Part shown: positions 16,402 through 25,011 of the stretch, piece after piece | Layout: every line of letters starts with the position of its first letter | Position numbering within the stretch: position 1 is the first letter of the stretch | The notes under the pieces: model-generated | Databases searched by the model: none | Seen by the model: the letters and a program-made list of their open reading frames with translations, nothing else | Told to the model about the DNA's origin: nothing | From: SZUA-584 sp041656035 | GTDB lineage: Bacteria > Bacillota > Clostridia > Christensenellales > SZUA-584 | DNA: 38,473 nt | Reading direction: 5' to 3' | Assembly: GCA_964586785.1 (NCBI GenBank) | Contig: CAZPHS010000019.1 | Coordinates: forward strand, 1-38,473 | Translations under genes and position numbers: made by a program

Positions 16402-17610
16402 TTATAGCACGCTGTTTTCCGAGAGTAAAAAAGGTTTTCCAAGCGCGGCGCCGCTCGGAATATTGATAATGCGCCGTTCAAGGCTTTCCGCTATGGACAG
16501 GTCCATTCGCGGGCAGCTTTCGAACATGGGCAGCCGGCTCATCAGTGTCCAGGCGGGGCGCGTCGCTATACCCCGACGGTTTGTTTCTTCCAGAACAGAA
16601 TCGCGCAGCAGCGTATCTCCTTCCGGCAGTATAAGCGTATTAAGCCAGCAATTGCTTTTGGCGTAGCAAGGCTCCGTAAAAAAACGGATTCCGGACACGC
16701 CTGTGAAAGCTTTTCGGTATTCCTCCGCAAGCGCCCGTTTAAGACTTAAAAATTTATTTATCTGTTCCAGTTGTGCGCAGCCGAGCGCGGCGTTAATATT
16801 AGGCATCCTGTAATTATAGCCAACCTTATCATGTGTAAACGTCCACCGATGCGGCAGTTTTGCCGTTGTCGTCAGGTGCTTTGCTTCCCGGTACAGCTCT
16901 TCATCATCGGTTAAAATGGCGCCTCCTCCGCCTGTCGTCACAATTTTGTTTCCGTTAAAACTTATGGCGGCGAGCTTACCGAATTTTCCCGTATGGGTGT
17001 TCTTATAATACGAACCGAGCGATTCCGCGGCGTCTTCAATCAGTTTTAGTTCATAGTCTTCGCAGACCCGCAGAATGCTGTCAATATCCGCGGGATGCCC
17101 AAAGGTATGCACTGCAACAAGCGCGCGTATAGGACAGCCCGTCCGTTTGTTATAGCAGGTTTTGTTTCGAATTTTCACGGCGTTTTTAAGGTAAGCGTCT
17201 AATTTATACGCGTCCACACAAAGAGAATCCATATCGCTGTCCACAAAATGCGGAGCAGCGCCGCAGTAACATACGGCGTTCGCCGCGGCCACGAATGTAA
17301 GCGCCGGTATAAGCACCTCGTCTTTCGGTTGAACCCCCGTCAGTTTCAAACAAATATTCAGCGCCGACGTGCCGTTGACGACCGCCGCGGAAAATACGGC
17401 TCCCGTAAAGCGGCACAATTCTGCTTCGAATTGATTCACATAAGAGCCGACAGACGAGACATAGCCGGAATCAATGCACTCGTTCACATACTCCCTCTCG
17501 CGTCCCTCGAAAAGCGGCTCATGCAGCGCCACCGGCTTGCTCCCTTTACGCAGCACTGTTTTCAATACGGATACAATTTCCTTTGGCTTTACGGTTTCAT
17601 GCGCGCTCAT
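16402..17610 (-). CDS. legC: LegC-family PLP-dependent sugar aminotransferase
   Basis: The 402-residue DegT/DnrJ/EryC1-family enzyme aminates the 4-keto-6-deoxy sugar made by LegB, using pyridoxal phosphate and usually glutamate. Family landmarks are EPLFEGREREYVNECIDSGY at the start, NGTSALNICLKL (phosphate binding), EDAAESLGS (the Asp contacting the pyridine ring), and SFNGNKIVTTGGGG with the Schiff-base lysine in NGNK. The N-terminal extension of about 25 residues before VALHEPLF is typical of LegC rather than PseC. It starts in an ATGA overlap with the legB stop, so the two are translationally coupled. Length and motifs are complete. Confidence 0.9.
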   Translation of the reverse strand: MSAHETVKPKEIVSVLKTVLRKGSKPVALHEPLFEGREREYVNECIDSGYVSSVGSYVNQFEAELCRFTGAVFSAAVVNGTSALNICLKLTGVQPKDEVLIPALTFVAAANAVCYCGAAPHFVDSDMDSLCVDAYKLDAYLKNAVKIRNKTCYNKRTGCPIRALVAVHTFGHPADIDSILRVCEDYELKLIEDAAESLGSYYKNTHTGKFGKLAAISFNGNKIVTTGGGGAILTDDEELYREAKHLTTTAKLPHRWTFTHDKVGYNYRMPNINAALGCAQLEQINKFLSLKRALAEEYRKAFTGVSGIRFFTEPCYAKSNCWLNTLILPEGDTLLRDSVLEETNRRGIATRPAWTLMSRLPMFESCPRMDLSIAESLERRIINIPSGAALGKPFLLSENSVL

Positions 17611-18617
17611 ATCACATACCCGTCAGTTTTGTACAGGCTCTGATTCCGGGAGTCCAAAAACCATTCCGCGGTCAGCGCCAATCCTTTTGCAAACCCGTCT
17701 TTTCCGCCAAATTCGGGCTCCCAGCCAAACAGCCGTTTTGCCTTTGAAGTGTCCGCATACAGGCGCCGAACCTCGCTTTTTTCGGGACGGATACGCTTTG
17801 TCTCCGTTATCGCCTCCACGTCCGCGTTCATTATCCGCGCGATCATACCGACTGTTTCGCCTATCGAAACCTCAAAATTACTGCCTATATTGATTTCTTC
17901 ACCCAGCGCTTTTTCACAACAGGCGGCCTCCCAAAAACCTCGCACCGTGTCGTTGACAAAGCTAAAATCCCTTGTGGGAGACAGTGAGCCAAGTTTAATA
18001 AAACGCTCTCCCCGCGCGATCTGTGTTATAATCGTTGGAATCACGGCGCGGACGGACTGGCGCGGGCCATACGTGTTAAACGGACGGACAATTATAACCG
18101 GAGTGGAAAACGAGAGGTGATACGAAAGCGCGAGCTGATCGGCCGCTATCTTTGACGCGGCATAGGGAGACTGTGCCCTTAAGGGGTGCGTTTCCGGAAT
18201 GGGGACGCGTTCCGCCGTTCCATACACCTCGCTGGTGGAAGTTAATACAACGCGTTCTGTTTCCAGTTCACGCGCGGCCTGCAGTACGTGGAGCGTCCCT
18301 TTTACATTTGTGTCAATATATGCGTAGGGGGAATAATAAGAAAAAGGTATAGCAACCAAAGCGGCAAGATGAAAAACTATGCCGCATCCCCGCAAAGCGG
18401 TTTTCACACGATAGGGGTCTTTAATATCACCCTGAAATATTTCAAAGCCGCTTTGAATCTCTTTGGGAGACTGATTAAGCCACCCCCATGAATTAAACGA
18501 ATTATAATAAACGAAAGCCCGTACAGAACATCCTTTGCGAACCAGCATTTCCGTCAGATGAGAACCGATAAACCCATCCGCGCCGGTAACCAATATCTTT
18601 TTTTCAGCCAGATTCAT
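17607..18617 (-). CDS. legB: LegB-family NAD-dependent 4,6-dehydratase
   Basis: The 336-residue extended short-chain dehydrogenase/reductase removes water from an NDP-GlcNAc-type sugar to give the 4-keto-6-deoxy product, first committed step to legionaminic acid. The NAD loop GADGFIGSH is at residues 12-20, the catalytic region shows TSTSEVYG and YAASK, and RPFNTYGPRQS lies in the substrate domain. The retaining type of dehydratase (LegB) fits better than PseB. ATG 18617 follows GAGG by 6 bases; the frame could be opened 12 bp earlier by a TTG. It heads the legB-legC pair. With PtmE in the locus, GDP-GlcNAc is the likelier substrate, as in Campylobacter, but UDP-GlcNAc is possible. Confidence 0.9.
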   Translation of the reverse strand: MNLAEKKILVTGADGFIGSHLTEMLVRKGCSVRAFVYYNSFNSWGWLNQSPKEIQSGFEIFQGDIKDPYRVKTALRGCGIVFHLAALVAIPFSYYSPYAYIDTNVKGTLHVLQAARELETERVVLTSTSEVYGTAERVPIPETHPLRAQSPYAASKIAADQLALSYHLSFSTPVIIVRPFNTYGPRQSVRAVIPTIITQIARGERFIKLGSLSPTRDFSFVNDTVRGFWEAACCEKALGEEINIGSNFEVSIGETVGMIARIMNADVEAITETKRIRPEKSEVRRLYADTSKAKRLFGWEPEFGGKDGFAKGLALTAEWFLDSRNQSLYKTDGYVI

Positions 18618-18684
18618 ATTATACCTCAATGTTTAACTTTATATTTTAACTTCATATATATTTATATGCCGGCACAATAAAATA

Positions 18685-18731
18685 GGAGCATTCCGCTTCG
18701 ATATCCGTTTCGCGGCAGCCGGTTATGCTCC
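18685..18731. repeat. Inverted repeat upstream of legB
   Basis: GGAGCAT at 18685-18691 and ATGCTCC at 18725-18731 form a 7-bp stem, with an inner CCGC/GCGG pair. On the minus strand it is followed by TATTTTATT, so it may act as a leader terminator or protective hairpin for the legB transcript. The 18630-18885 gap holds no gene. Confidence 0.4.
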
Positions 18732-18885
18732 GTTAACAGCGCACAATACATGCCAATCACGAATAATATAAATTATGATATGTGTGCCGCGGGCGCCAGA
18801 TTTACGGGAAACCCCGCCTTTGTTAATGGGGCACGCCGTAAGCTGAATAGATGAACATAAAAGTATTAAAAAAATGAGGTAAACC

Positions 18886-19221
18886 ATGAATACAGTTGTT
18901 GCTATTGTAATACTTGCCGTTTTTATTGAAGAATTGGCCGAAAGCGTAAAGGGACGAATAGAGCCGCGCAAGCTCCCTCAATGGGCGTGGCTTGGTATCA
19001 CGGGCGTCATTGGCGCCGTGCTGTGCGTGCTTTTCAAAGTCGATTTGTTTGAGGCCATCGGCTTTGCGGGCGATGCCGCGGCACAAATTATAGGGCGGGT
19101 GCTTACGGGCTTTATGATAGGCGCCGGGTCCGGCGTTGTACACAGGCTGCTGGACAGACTCGCTGCGGCAAAGGCCGCTGACAAAAAGGCGGCCGGACAC
19201 GATGATAACGCGGGCGATTGA
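18886..19221 (+). CDS. Small holin-like membrane protein
   Basis: A 111-residue protein with two to three membrane helices (about 3-15, 33-52 and 60-82) and a charged, Ala/Lys/Asp-rich cytoplasmic tail. The helix 60-82 region is Gly-rich (GRVLTGFMIGAGSGVV). The layout is that of small phage-derived holin-like proteins, but there is no sharp signature. The start has TGAGGTAAACC before it, and a strong terminator follows. It is the only + strand gene between 6 and 25 kb and has no lysin or phage gene nearby, so it is either a captured prophage gene or an independent membrane protein. Function is unproven. Confidence 0.75.
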   Translation: MNTVVAIVILAVFIEELAESVKGRIEPRKLPQWAWLGITGVIGAVLCVLFKVDLFEAIGFAGDAAAQIIGRVLTGFMIGAGSGVVHRLLDRLAAAKAADKKAAGHDDNAGD

Positions 19222-19256
19222 CAATCACGCGAGGAATGTTATTCCATATACTTTAG

Positions 19257-19290
19257 AACCGGCGCGGCCATACCGCCGGTTTTCCTTTTT
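19257..19290 (+). terminator. Intrinsic terminator of the holin-like gene
   Basis: A perfect 8-bp stem, AACCGGCG / CGCCGGTT, with a 9-base loop is followed by TTCCTTTTT. It begins 35 bp after the stop codon of the 111-residue gene. Confidence 0.8.
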
Positions 19291-19387
19291 GACCTTTTCG
19301 CTTACCCGTCCCGCTCTTAGTGAAATGTTTTAACATAACAAAGTTATTCGCAGACAATACACGGTCTATACCATATAGGCGCATTTT

Positions 19388-19669
19388 TTACGGTTCCTCC
19401 GCCGTCAGTATCAGTTCGTCTTCGTATACAAGCCCAAGCTTTTCGCGCGCGGTGTTCTCTATATATTTGCTTGTTCCCATGTATTCGTTTTTATGCTCAA
19501 GGCGCGAAAGCTGCGTCTGCGCCTGTTTGTAGCGCTCGCTTAAAGCCTGCTGCTCTTTTTGCAGGTCGGCAATGTTGCTTTGCTGAATATAAACGGAAAC
19601 TCCTATATAAACCAAAAACAAAGCCAGCAGCATAAACTTGAACTTTATCGTTATTCTTCTTTTTTTCAT
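19388..19669 (-). CDS. divIC: FtsB/DivIC-family septum formation protein
   Basis: A 93-residue bitopic membrane protein: a basic cytoplasmic start (KKRRITIKFKF), one membrane helix (about 13-28), a coiled coil (SNIADLQKEQQALSERYKQAQ) and the C-terminal ENTAREKLGLVYEDELI segment typical of the family. DivIC works with DivIB and FtsL in the divisome during septum formation. The position directly after yabP-yabQ is the same as in Bacillus subtilis (yabP-yabQ-divIC), which supports the DivIC name. AGGGGA sits immediately before the start, a rather short spacing. It is last in a minus-strand group from secA onward. Confidence 0.88.
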   Translation of the reverse strand: MKKRRITIKFKFMLLALFLVYIGVSVYIQQSNIADLQKEQQALSERYKQAQTQLSRLEHKNEYMGTSKYIENTAREKLGLVYEDELILTAEEP

Positions 19670-19794
19670 TTCCCCTCACAAAAAAAACCGTACATTTGCA
19701 GCCTTATTAATAATAAACGTATTTATTATTAACAAAACATCAGATGAAGTTATTCTACAAAGCCTGCGCGATATCCTTTTTATATCCGGATTTA

Positions 19795-20112
19795 TTATTT
19801 TGACAGCCTTTTTTTTATTTTGCGGCACAGAAAAAATATAAACGGTGAAAGCCCCGTCATGTACAACGCGAAACCCAGCGCGAAACCCGCGAAGGTATAC
19901 AGACGAAGCTCTCCCTGATTGGCTATATACAGCATAAATGTTATAACGGCGCCGAGTGTTAAAATAAAAAGCGCGTCCAGCAAAGCTGTGGCAAAACGGC
20001 CGTTTTTGGCAGCCCTGCGTATAGCGCGGTATATATCATAAATAATTGCCGCCGCCATACCGCCGTACAGCGTAATTAGAAAAACGCTTATTTGCGCCTC
20101 TGTGGTTTCCAT
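19795..20112 (-). CDS. yabQ: Spore cortex biosynthesis protein YabQ
   Basis: A 105-residue integral membrane protein with about three helices and a basic C-terminus (RKIKKRL). The first helix contains QISVFLITLYGGMAAAIIYD, the YabQ signature region, followed by the YRAIRRAA amphipathic stretch. In B. subtilis, YabQ localises to the outer forespore membrane and is needed for cortex assembly. The start at 20112, 8 bp after the yabP stop, is preferred to the 24-codon longer frame that would lie inside yabP. The pairing with YabP, expressed from the mother cell, is conserved across spore formers and marks this organism as one. Confidence 0.87.
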   Translation of the reverse strand: METTEAQISVFLITLYGGMAAAIIYDIYRAIRRAAKNGRFATALLDALFILTLGAVITFMLYIANQGELRLYTFAGFALGFALYMTGLSPFIFFLCRKIKKRLSK

Positions 20113-20119
20113 AGCGCGC

Positions 20120-20422
20120 TTACCTGAACATTTTGGAGAACACCCCTTTTTTAGAGCGTTCCTCCTCATGGTCGGCGTAATCAACGCTTTGTATTCTGCC
20201 TTCCACTACAAGCGTTCCGTCCTCAAGGCTCAGCTTATTGATATGCAGCTCTTCGCCGGTTACGGTAATCATGCCATGGTTTGTCAGAAGTATTATTTCC
20301 ATCTCGTTAAAGCTGTCCACATCTTCTACGGCGGTTATTATTATTTTGCCGCGCGAATCTATAACAACTTTATGCGGTGATTTATTTGCCGATAATTTTT
20401 CTTTCTGTTCTTCTATATACAC
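20120..20422 (-). CDS. yabP: Sporulation protein YabP
   Basis: A 100-residue YabP/YqfC-family protein. The conserved body includes HKVVIDSRGKIIITAVEDVDSF, LLTNHGMITVTGEELHI and KLSLEDGTLVVEGRI. The family is a small beta-rich domain found in spore formers, with a role in spore assembly at the mother-cell side. A GTG start at 20422 is chosen because AAAGGAGCATAGCC lies directly upstream; the ATG at 20440 lies before that ribosome site. It leads the yabP-yabQ-divIC group, 80 bp after prfB. YabN and YabO, which accompany it in B. subtilis, are not in the window. Confidence 0.87.
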   Translation of the reverse strand: MYIEEQKEKLSANKSPHKVVIDSRGKIIITAVEDVDSFNEMEIILLTNHGMITVTGEELHINKLSLEDGTLVVEGRIQSVDYADHEEERSKKGVFSKMFR

Positions 20423-20504
20423 GGCTATGCTCCTTTGCATTTAACGTACACATAATACTTATGCAAAAAAGATGCCGCGTATACTATTTGAAATTAATGT
20501 ACCG

Positions 20505-21605
20505 CTAGAGGCATGTAAGATAAGCGTTTATAAACGCGTCAATTTCACCGTCCATTACCGCCGTTATATTGCCAGTCTCAACGCCTGTCCTGTGGTCTTT
20601 AACCATACTGTAAGGATGAAAGACGTAAGAGCGTATCTGGCTGCCCCACTCAATTTTTTTCATCTCGCCTTTTATCTGCTGCAGCTCTCTCATTTTTTCG
20701 CTCTCGCGTTTTTCTATAAGCTTTGCCTTAAGCATTCTCATGGCCGTCTCTCGGTTTTGCATCTGAGAACGCTCGTTCTGGCACTGCACAATAAAACCGG
20801 TGGGCAGATGCGTTATGCGCACGGCAGAATCCGTTTTATTGACATGCTGACCGCCCGCTCCCGATGAACGGTAGGTATCAATCCGCAGATCGTCGGAATC
20901 TATCTCTATGTCCGCGTCGTCGTCCTCAAGCGCCGGCATAACGTCGAGAGACGCAAAAGATGTATGCCGCCTTGCGGAAGAATCAAACGGGGATATGCGC
21001 ACAAGACGATGCACGCCTTTTTCGGCCTTCAAATAACCGTAAGCGTTAAGCCCCGTAACTTCTATGGTAACGCTTTTTATGCCCGCCTCGTCGCCCGATA
21101 AAAAATCAAGAACGCGCACCGTATATTTTCTTCCCTCGCACCAGCGCGTATACATTCTGTGGAGCATTTCAACCCAGTCCTGCGCTTCCGTGCCCCCCGC
21201 GCCCGCGTGCAAAGAAAGTATTGCGCCGTGAGCGTCGTATTCGCCGCGAAGAAGCGCCTTTAAATGCAGCTCGGAAACGTCTTTTTTAAGCGCGGCAACT
21301 TCGCCGGAAAGCTCCCGCCCCATATCCTCGTCTTGTGATTCCAAAACGAGTTCCAAAAGAACATCGGCGTCGTCAAGCCGCGATGAAAGCCTTTCATACT
21401 GGTTAAGCTTATCCTCTATGGGCTTTATTTTTTTGTTTACTCTGTGGGCTTCCTGTACGTTGTCCCAGAAACCGGGTGCTTCCATGCTTTTTTTCAGCTC
21501 CCCGAGCTGCGATTGTAACGCTTGTACGCCAAGAGCGGTATTGACTTCTTTTACAAGCGATCGAATTTCCGAAAGTTCCTGCTTTGCCTGTTCAGTCTGT
21601 ATCAT
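20505..21605 (-). CDS. prfB: Peptide chain release factor 2
   Basis: The 366-residue release factor recognises UGA and UAA stop codons and triggers peptide release on the ribosome. The tripeptide anticodon SPF is in ISPFDSSARRHTSF and the catalytic GGQ is in SSGAGGQHVNKTDS. The helical N-terminal domain is complete, and the frame is continuous from ATG 21605, so the programmed +1 frameshift found near codon 25 in many bacteria is absent here. GGGGAAACAT precedes the start. It follows secA by 15 bp, the usual secA-prfB order of Firmicutes. Confidence 0.96.
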   Translation of the reverse strand: MIQTEQAKQELSEIRSLVKEVNTALGVQALQSQLGELKKSMEAPGFWDNVQEAHRVNKKIKPIEDKLNQYERLSSRLDDADVLLELVLESQDEDMGRELSGEVAALKKDVSELHLKALLRGEYDAHGAILSLHAGAGGTEAQDWVEMLHRMYTRWCEGRKYTVRVLDFLSGDEAGIKSVTIEVTGLNAYGYLKAEKGVHRLVRISPFDSSARRHTSFASLDVMPALEDDDADIEIDSDDLRIDTYRSSGAGGQHVNKTDSAVRITHLPTGFIVQCQNERSQMQNRETAMRMLKAKLIEKRESEKMRELQQIKGEMKKIEWGSQIRSYVFHPYSMVKDHRTGVETGNITAVMDGEIDAFINAYLTCL

Positions 21606-21620
21606 ATGTTTCCCCGGCTG

Positions 21621-24287
21621 CTAATTGCCGCAGCAGTTTTTAAATTTTTTACCGCTCCCGCACGGGCACGGAGCGTTCCGTCCAACTTTATTGCCGCTGT
21701 CGTCTGTGGCTTTTTTCCTGCCTTCCAATATGCTTGGCGCCTGCCTTGGCTGCGGTCTTGACGTCAGCTTCACATGATATATCATGGTAAGCGTATCCAT
21801 CTGTATACCGCGTATCATCTCTTCAAACATATCAAAACCTTCGCGGCGGTATTCTATTATAGGGTCCCGCTGCCCTAAGGCTCTAAGTCCAATCCCCTGC
21901 CTTAGTTGATCCATAGCGTCTATATGCGCCATCCATTTTTGGTCTACGGCGCGCAGAAGCAGTATGCGCTCTATCTCCCTCATGTTCTGGCCGCCCCGGG
22001 TTATTTCTTCTTCCTTCAGATTATAATACTTTTGCGCCAAGTCAAATATCTTTTTTCTTGCCTTGGCTTGCGTCAAGTCCTCTATTTCCGAAGGCTTAAA
22101 CAGTTTCTCTCCCCTGGGCAGAAAAATCTTGTAGAAATAATCCGTAAGAGAGGCGATATCCCATTCTTCAGGATACACGCCCTCCGGACAGTATACAGGC
22201 AGTATTTCGTCAACAAGCGTCTCAAGCATATCAATAATGTCCCGGTGAACGTCCGCACCTGTTAAAACCATGCGCCTTTGCGAGTAAATAAGCTCTCTTT
22301 GCTTGTTCATAACATCGTCGTACTGAAGAACGGTTTTTCTTATTTCAAAGTTGCGGCTTTCTATGCGCTTTTGCGCCGATTCTATTTGTTTCGTCAAAAG
22401 GCCCGCCGTAATAGGTATATCGTCGTTTTTGCTTACGGCGCTTATAAAGCCCTGCACGCGCTCCCCGCCGAACAATCTCATCAAATCGTCCCCGAGCGAC
22501 AAGAAAAATACGGACGAGCCCGGGTCTCCCTGGCGGCCGCTTCTGCCTCTAAGCTGGTTGTCTATGCGGCGGGACTCGTGCCTTTCGGTGCCTACTATAT
22601 GCAATCCGCCCAAAGCCACCACCTGCTCATGCTCTATGCGCATAGACTGCTTGTGCTTTTCCAAAAGCTGCGCGTAGCGTTTTCGCGCTTCTTTTATATT
22701 CTCATTATCAGTAGGCGCGTGGCTTACGGCGTGCTCTATCATCTCCTCCGCGAAGCCTTCCATGCGCATATCCGCCCGCGCCGAGTAATCAGGGTTGCCC
22801 CCCAGTATAATATCCGTACCGCGCCCCGCCATGTTAGTCGCTATGGTGACCGCGCCGTATTTACCGGCCTGCGCTATAATAAGCGCCTCTTTTTCATGGT
22901 TTTTGGCGTTAAGCACATTATGGCGTATTCCCACCCTCAAGAGCATTGCCGAAAGCCTCTCGGATTTTTCCACTGATACGGTGCCAACCAGCACGGGACG
23001 TCCGGTTTGATGCACGCGCTTTATCTCTTCCACCACCGCCCTGAACTTGCCCGGCTCCGCTGCGTAGACAACATCGTTGCAATCATCGCGTATCATGGGC
23101 ATGTTCGTCGGTATCTGAACAACGTCCAAGCTGTATATGCCCTGAAACTCGTCCTCCTCGGTTTTCGCCGTTCCTGTCATGCCCGAGAGTTTTTCGTACA
23201 TGCGGAAATAGTTCTGGAACGTAATTGTCGCCAAGGTGCGCGTCTCTCTTTCCACCTTTACGTTTTCCTTGGCTTCTATTGCCTGATGAAGCCCTTCGGA
23301 GTAACGCCGTCCTATCATGAGCCTTCCGGTAAACTCGTCGACAATAATTACCTGCCCGTCTTTTACGACATAATCCGTATCGCGTTTCATAAGGCTGTTG
23401 GCTTTAAGCGCCTGGTTGATATGGTGGTTAAGCTCCGTGTTTTCTATATCGGAGAGGTTTTCTATGCCGAAGGCTTTTTCCGCTTTTTCTATGCCCCGCT
23501 CCGTTAGGTTGGCCGCTTTTAATTTTTCGTCTATAGTGTAATCCGTTTCTATTTCAAGCTTTTTTACAAACCTGTCGACAGTCTGGTATAAATCGGTGCT
23601 TTTATCGCCCGCGCCCGAAATAATAAGCGGCGTCCTGGCCTCGTCAACCAGTATGCTGTCCACTTCGTCCACAACGGCAAAATGCAGCTTCCTTTGAACC
23701 ATGCTCTCTTTTTGTATAACCATATTATCGCGCAGATAGTCGAAACCGAATTCGTTGTTTGTTCCGTAAACTATATCGCACGCGTAGCTTTCGCGGCGTT
23801 GCTGCGCGTTGACGCCGTGTACAACAAGACCTACGGAATACCCCAAAAATGTATACAGCTTGCCCATCCATTCCGAGTCTCTTTTGGCGAGATAATCGTT
23901 GACCGTAACCACATGAACGCCTTCGCCCGAAAGGGCGTTTAAGCACACCGCCAGCGTCGCGGCGAGCGTTTTGCCCTCGCCCGTTTTCATTTCCGCTATG
24001 CGCCCCTGATGAAGCACTATGCCGCCTATAAGCTGAACATAAAAATGGCGCATCCCCAGCACTCGCTTTGAAGCTTCGCGAACCTGCGCGAAAACTTCCG
24101 GCAAAAGGTCGTCGAGGCTCTCGCCCAAACTAAGGCGATTTTTGTACTCCGCGGTTTTTTGCGCGAGGGCATCATCAGACAGCTGTATGAATTCGTTTTC
24201 CAGCGCCTCAATCTGATCCGCAATTTTCCGTATCTTTTTTAGTCTCGATTCGTTGCTGCCGCCTATTATGCTTTTTAAAAGGCTCAT
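21621..24287 (-). CDS. secA: Preprotein translocase ATPase SecA
   Basis: The 888-residue motor drives preproteins through SecYEG using ATP. It has the Walker A loop MKTGEGKT, DEVDSILVDEARTPLIISG (motif II), NMAGRGTDI, and QLRGRSGRQGDPGSSVF (arginine finger region). The C-terminal zinc-binding tail reads NAPCPCGSGKKFKNCC, the SecB/ribosome-binding motif. The start ATG 24287 has AAAAGGGGATAAT ahead of it; the frame extends 15 codons further upstream without a ribosome site. The promoter candidate at 24339-24368 lies just upstream. Length and motifs are standard for a housekeeping SecA (not SecA2). Confidence 0.97.
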   Translation of the reverse strand: MSLLKSIIGGSNESRLKKIRKIADQIEALENEFIQLSDDALAQKTAEYKNRLSLGESLDDLLPEVFAQVREASKRVLGMRHFYVQLIGGIVLHQGRIAEMKTGEGKTLAATLAVCLNALSGEGVHVVTVNDYLAKRDSEWMGKLYTFLGYSVGLVVHGVNAQQRRESYACDIVYGTNNEFGFDYLRDNMVIQKESMVQRKLHFAVVDEVDSILVDEARTPLIISGAGDKSTDLYQTVDRFVKKLEIETDYTIDEKLKAANLTERGIEKAEKAFGIENLSDIENTELNHHINQALKANSLMKRDTDYVVKDGQVIIVDEFTGRLMIGRRYSEGLHQAIEAKENVKVERETRTLATITFQNYFRMYEKLSGMTGTAKTEEDEFQGIYSLDVVQIPTNMPMIRDDCNDVVYAAEPGKFRAVVEEIKRVHQTGRPVLVGTVSVEKSERLSAMLLRVGIRHNVLNAKNHEKEALIIAQAGKYGAVTIATNMAGRGTDIILGGNPDYSARADMRMEGFAEEMIEHAVSHAPTDNENIKEARKRYAQLLEKHKQSMRIEHEQVVALGGLHIVGTERHESRRIDNQLRGRSGRQGDPGSSVFFLSLGDDLMRLFGGERVQGFISAVSKNDDIPITAGLLTKQIESAQKRIESRNFEIRKTVLQYDDVMNKQRELIYSQRRMVLTGADVHRDIIDMLETLVDEILPVYCPEGVYPEEWDIASLTDYFYKIFLPRGEKLFKPSEIEDLTQAKARKKIFDLAQKYYNLKEEEITRGGQNMREIERILLLRAVDQKWMAHIDAMDQLRQGIGLRALGQRDPIIEYRREGFDMFEEMIRGIQMDTLTMIYHVKLTSRPQPRQAPSILEGRKKATDDSGNKVGRNAPCPCGSGKKFKNCCGN

Positions 24288-24338
24288 ATTATCCCCTTTT
24301 GTTAATTCGTTTAAATACATGCCAGATTGCACTGTATC

Positions 24339-24368
24339 ATTCTACCACCGCCATGTACGGCGGTGCAA
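24339..24368 (-). promoter_or_regulatory. Candidate secA promoter with palindrome in the spacer
   Basis: On the minus strand, TTGCAC (24368-24363) and TAGAAT (24344-24339) are 18 bp apart. A perfect inverted repeat CACCGCC-GTACAT-GGCGGTG (24365 to 24346) lies almost wholly in the spacer. It could be an operator for a repressor or an RNA hairpin if transcription starts further upstream. The start codon is about 50 bp downstream. Confidence 0.5.
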
Positions 24369-24476
24369 CTGCAAAGTGCGTACGCTATCGTTCTTTATAA
24401 TACAAATAAAAAACCATAACCTTGTACAGGCTGCGGTATTATGTGGGTTTGCGACAGTTCATCACTTGGCCGAAAT

Positions 24477-24857
24477 TCAATCGTTCTCTTTTGACTTAAG
24501 AAGAGCGGCGAATCGCCTGTGCTTTATGCCCCCTATAATATACAGTACCGAATGAACGAACAACAACGTATTTGAAAATGAAACTTCGTTGTCTATAAGC
24601 GTTTCAAGTATAAAAAATATCAGCCAAAAAGCAAAAAACACTATCCCGTTAACAATAAAAAACATCGATTTCTTATAATTGTTCCACCGCACGATACCGA
24701 GTACGCCAAGAAGGAGTATTATAAGCGTAATAAAAACCCCGTCTGTAACAATTTTCGTACCCTCAAAAATCGGTATTAAAATAAAAAGCGCCGCGAAAAT
24801 AATAAGGGCAATACTTCCCGCCAACACCCAAAACCTGCCGGGCGTCTTCATAGACAT
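24477..24857 (-). CDS. Small four-helix integral membrane protein
   Basis: A 126-residue hydrophobic protein with four predicted membrane helices (about 10-29, 37-57, 62-84 and 93-111), short loops and a basic-then-acidic C-terminus. The sequence shows no residues that point to transport or catalysis. An AGGAGG ribosome site precedes the start, with two possible ATGs at 24857 and 24851. It sits 120 bp before the secA promoter. I do not recognise the family. Confidence 0.75.
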   Translation of the reverse strand: MSMKTPGRFWVLAGSIALIIFAALFILIPIFEGTKIVTDGVFITLIILLLGVLGIVRWNNYKKSMFFIVNGIVFFAFWLIFFILETLIDNEVSFSNTLLFVHSVLYIIGGIKHRRFAALLKSKEND

Positions 24858-25011
24858 CTATCCTCCTGTTCCGCCTGCATTGCATGATTTACCTATGCTT
24901 GCATTCTTTAATTGATTATAGATTACGTTGGCTCCAAACGCAATAAGCTGTCTTTGCCCGTTGTTTAATCCTCTCTTGCGCGCCGCGTTCTTATAATTGT
25001 TTGTTAAATAG

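Noticed and set aside
18630..18680. Sporulation-type promoter before legB (CATATAAATA)
   Set aside because: The spacing inside the hexamer does not fit CATAnnnTA and no -35 element is convincing.
20505..24287. Long plus-strand frames opposite prfB and secA (for example 22278-22976)
   Set aside because: The minus-strand genes are certain and the opposite frames show no protein family.
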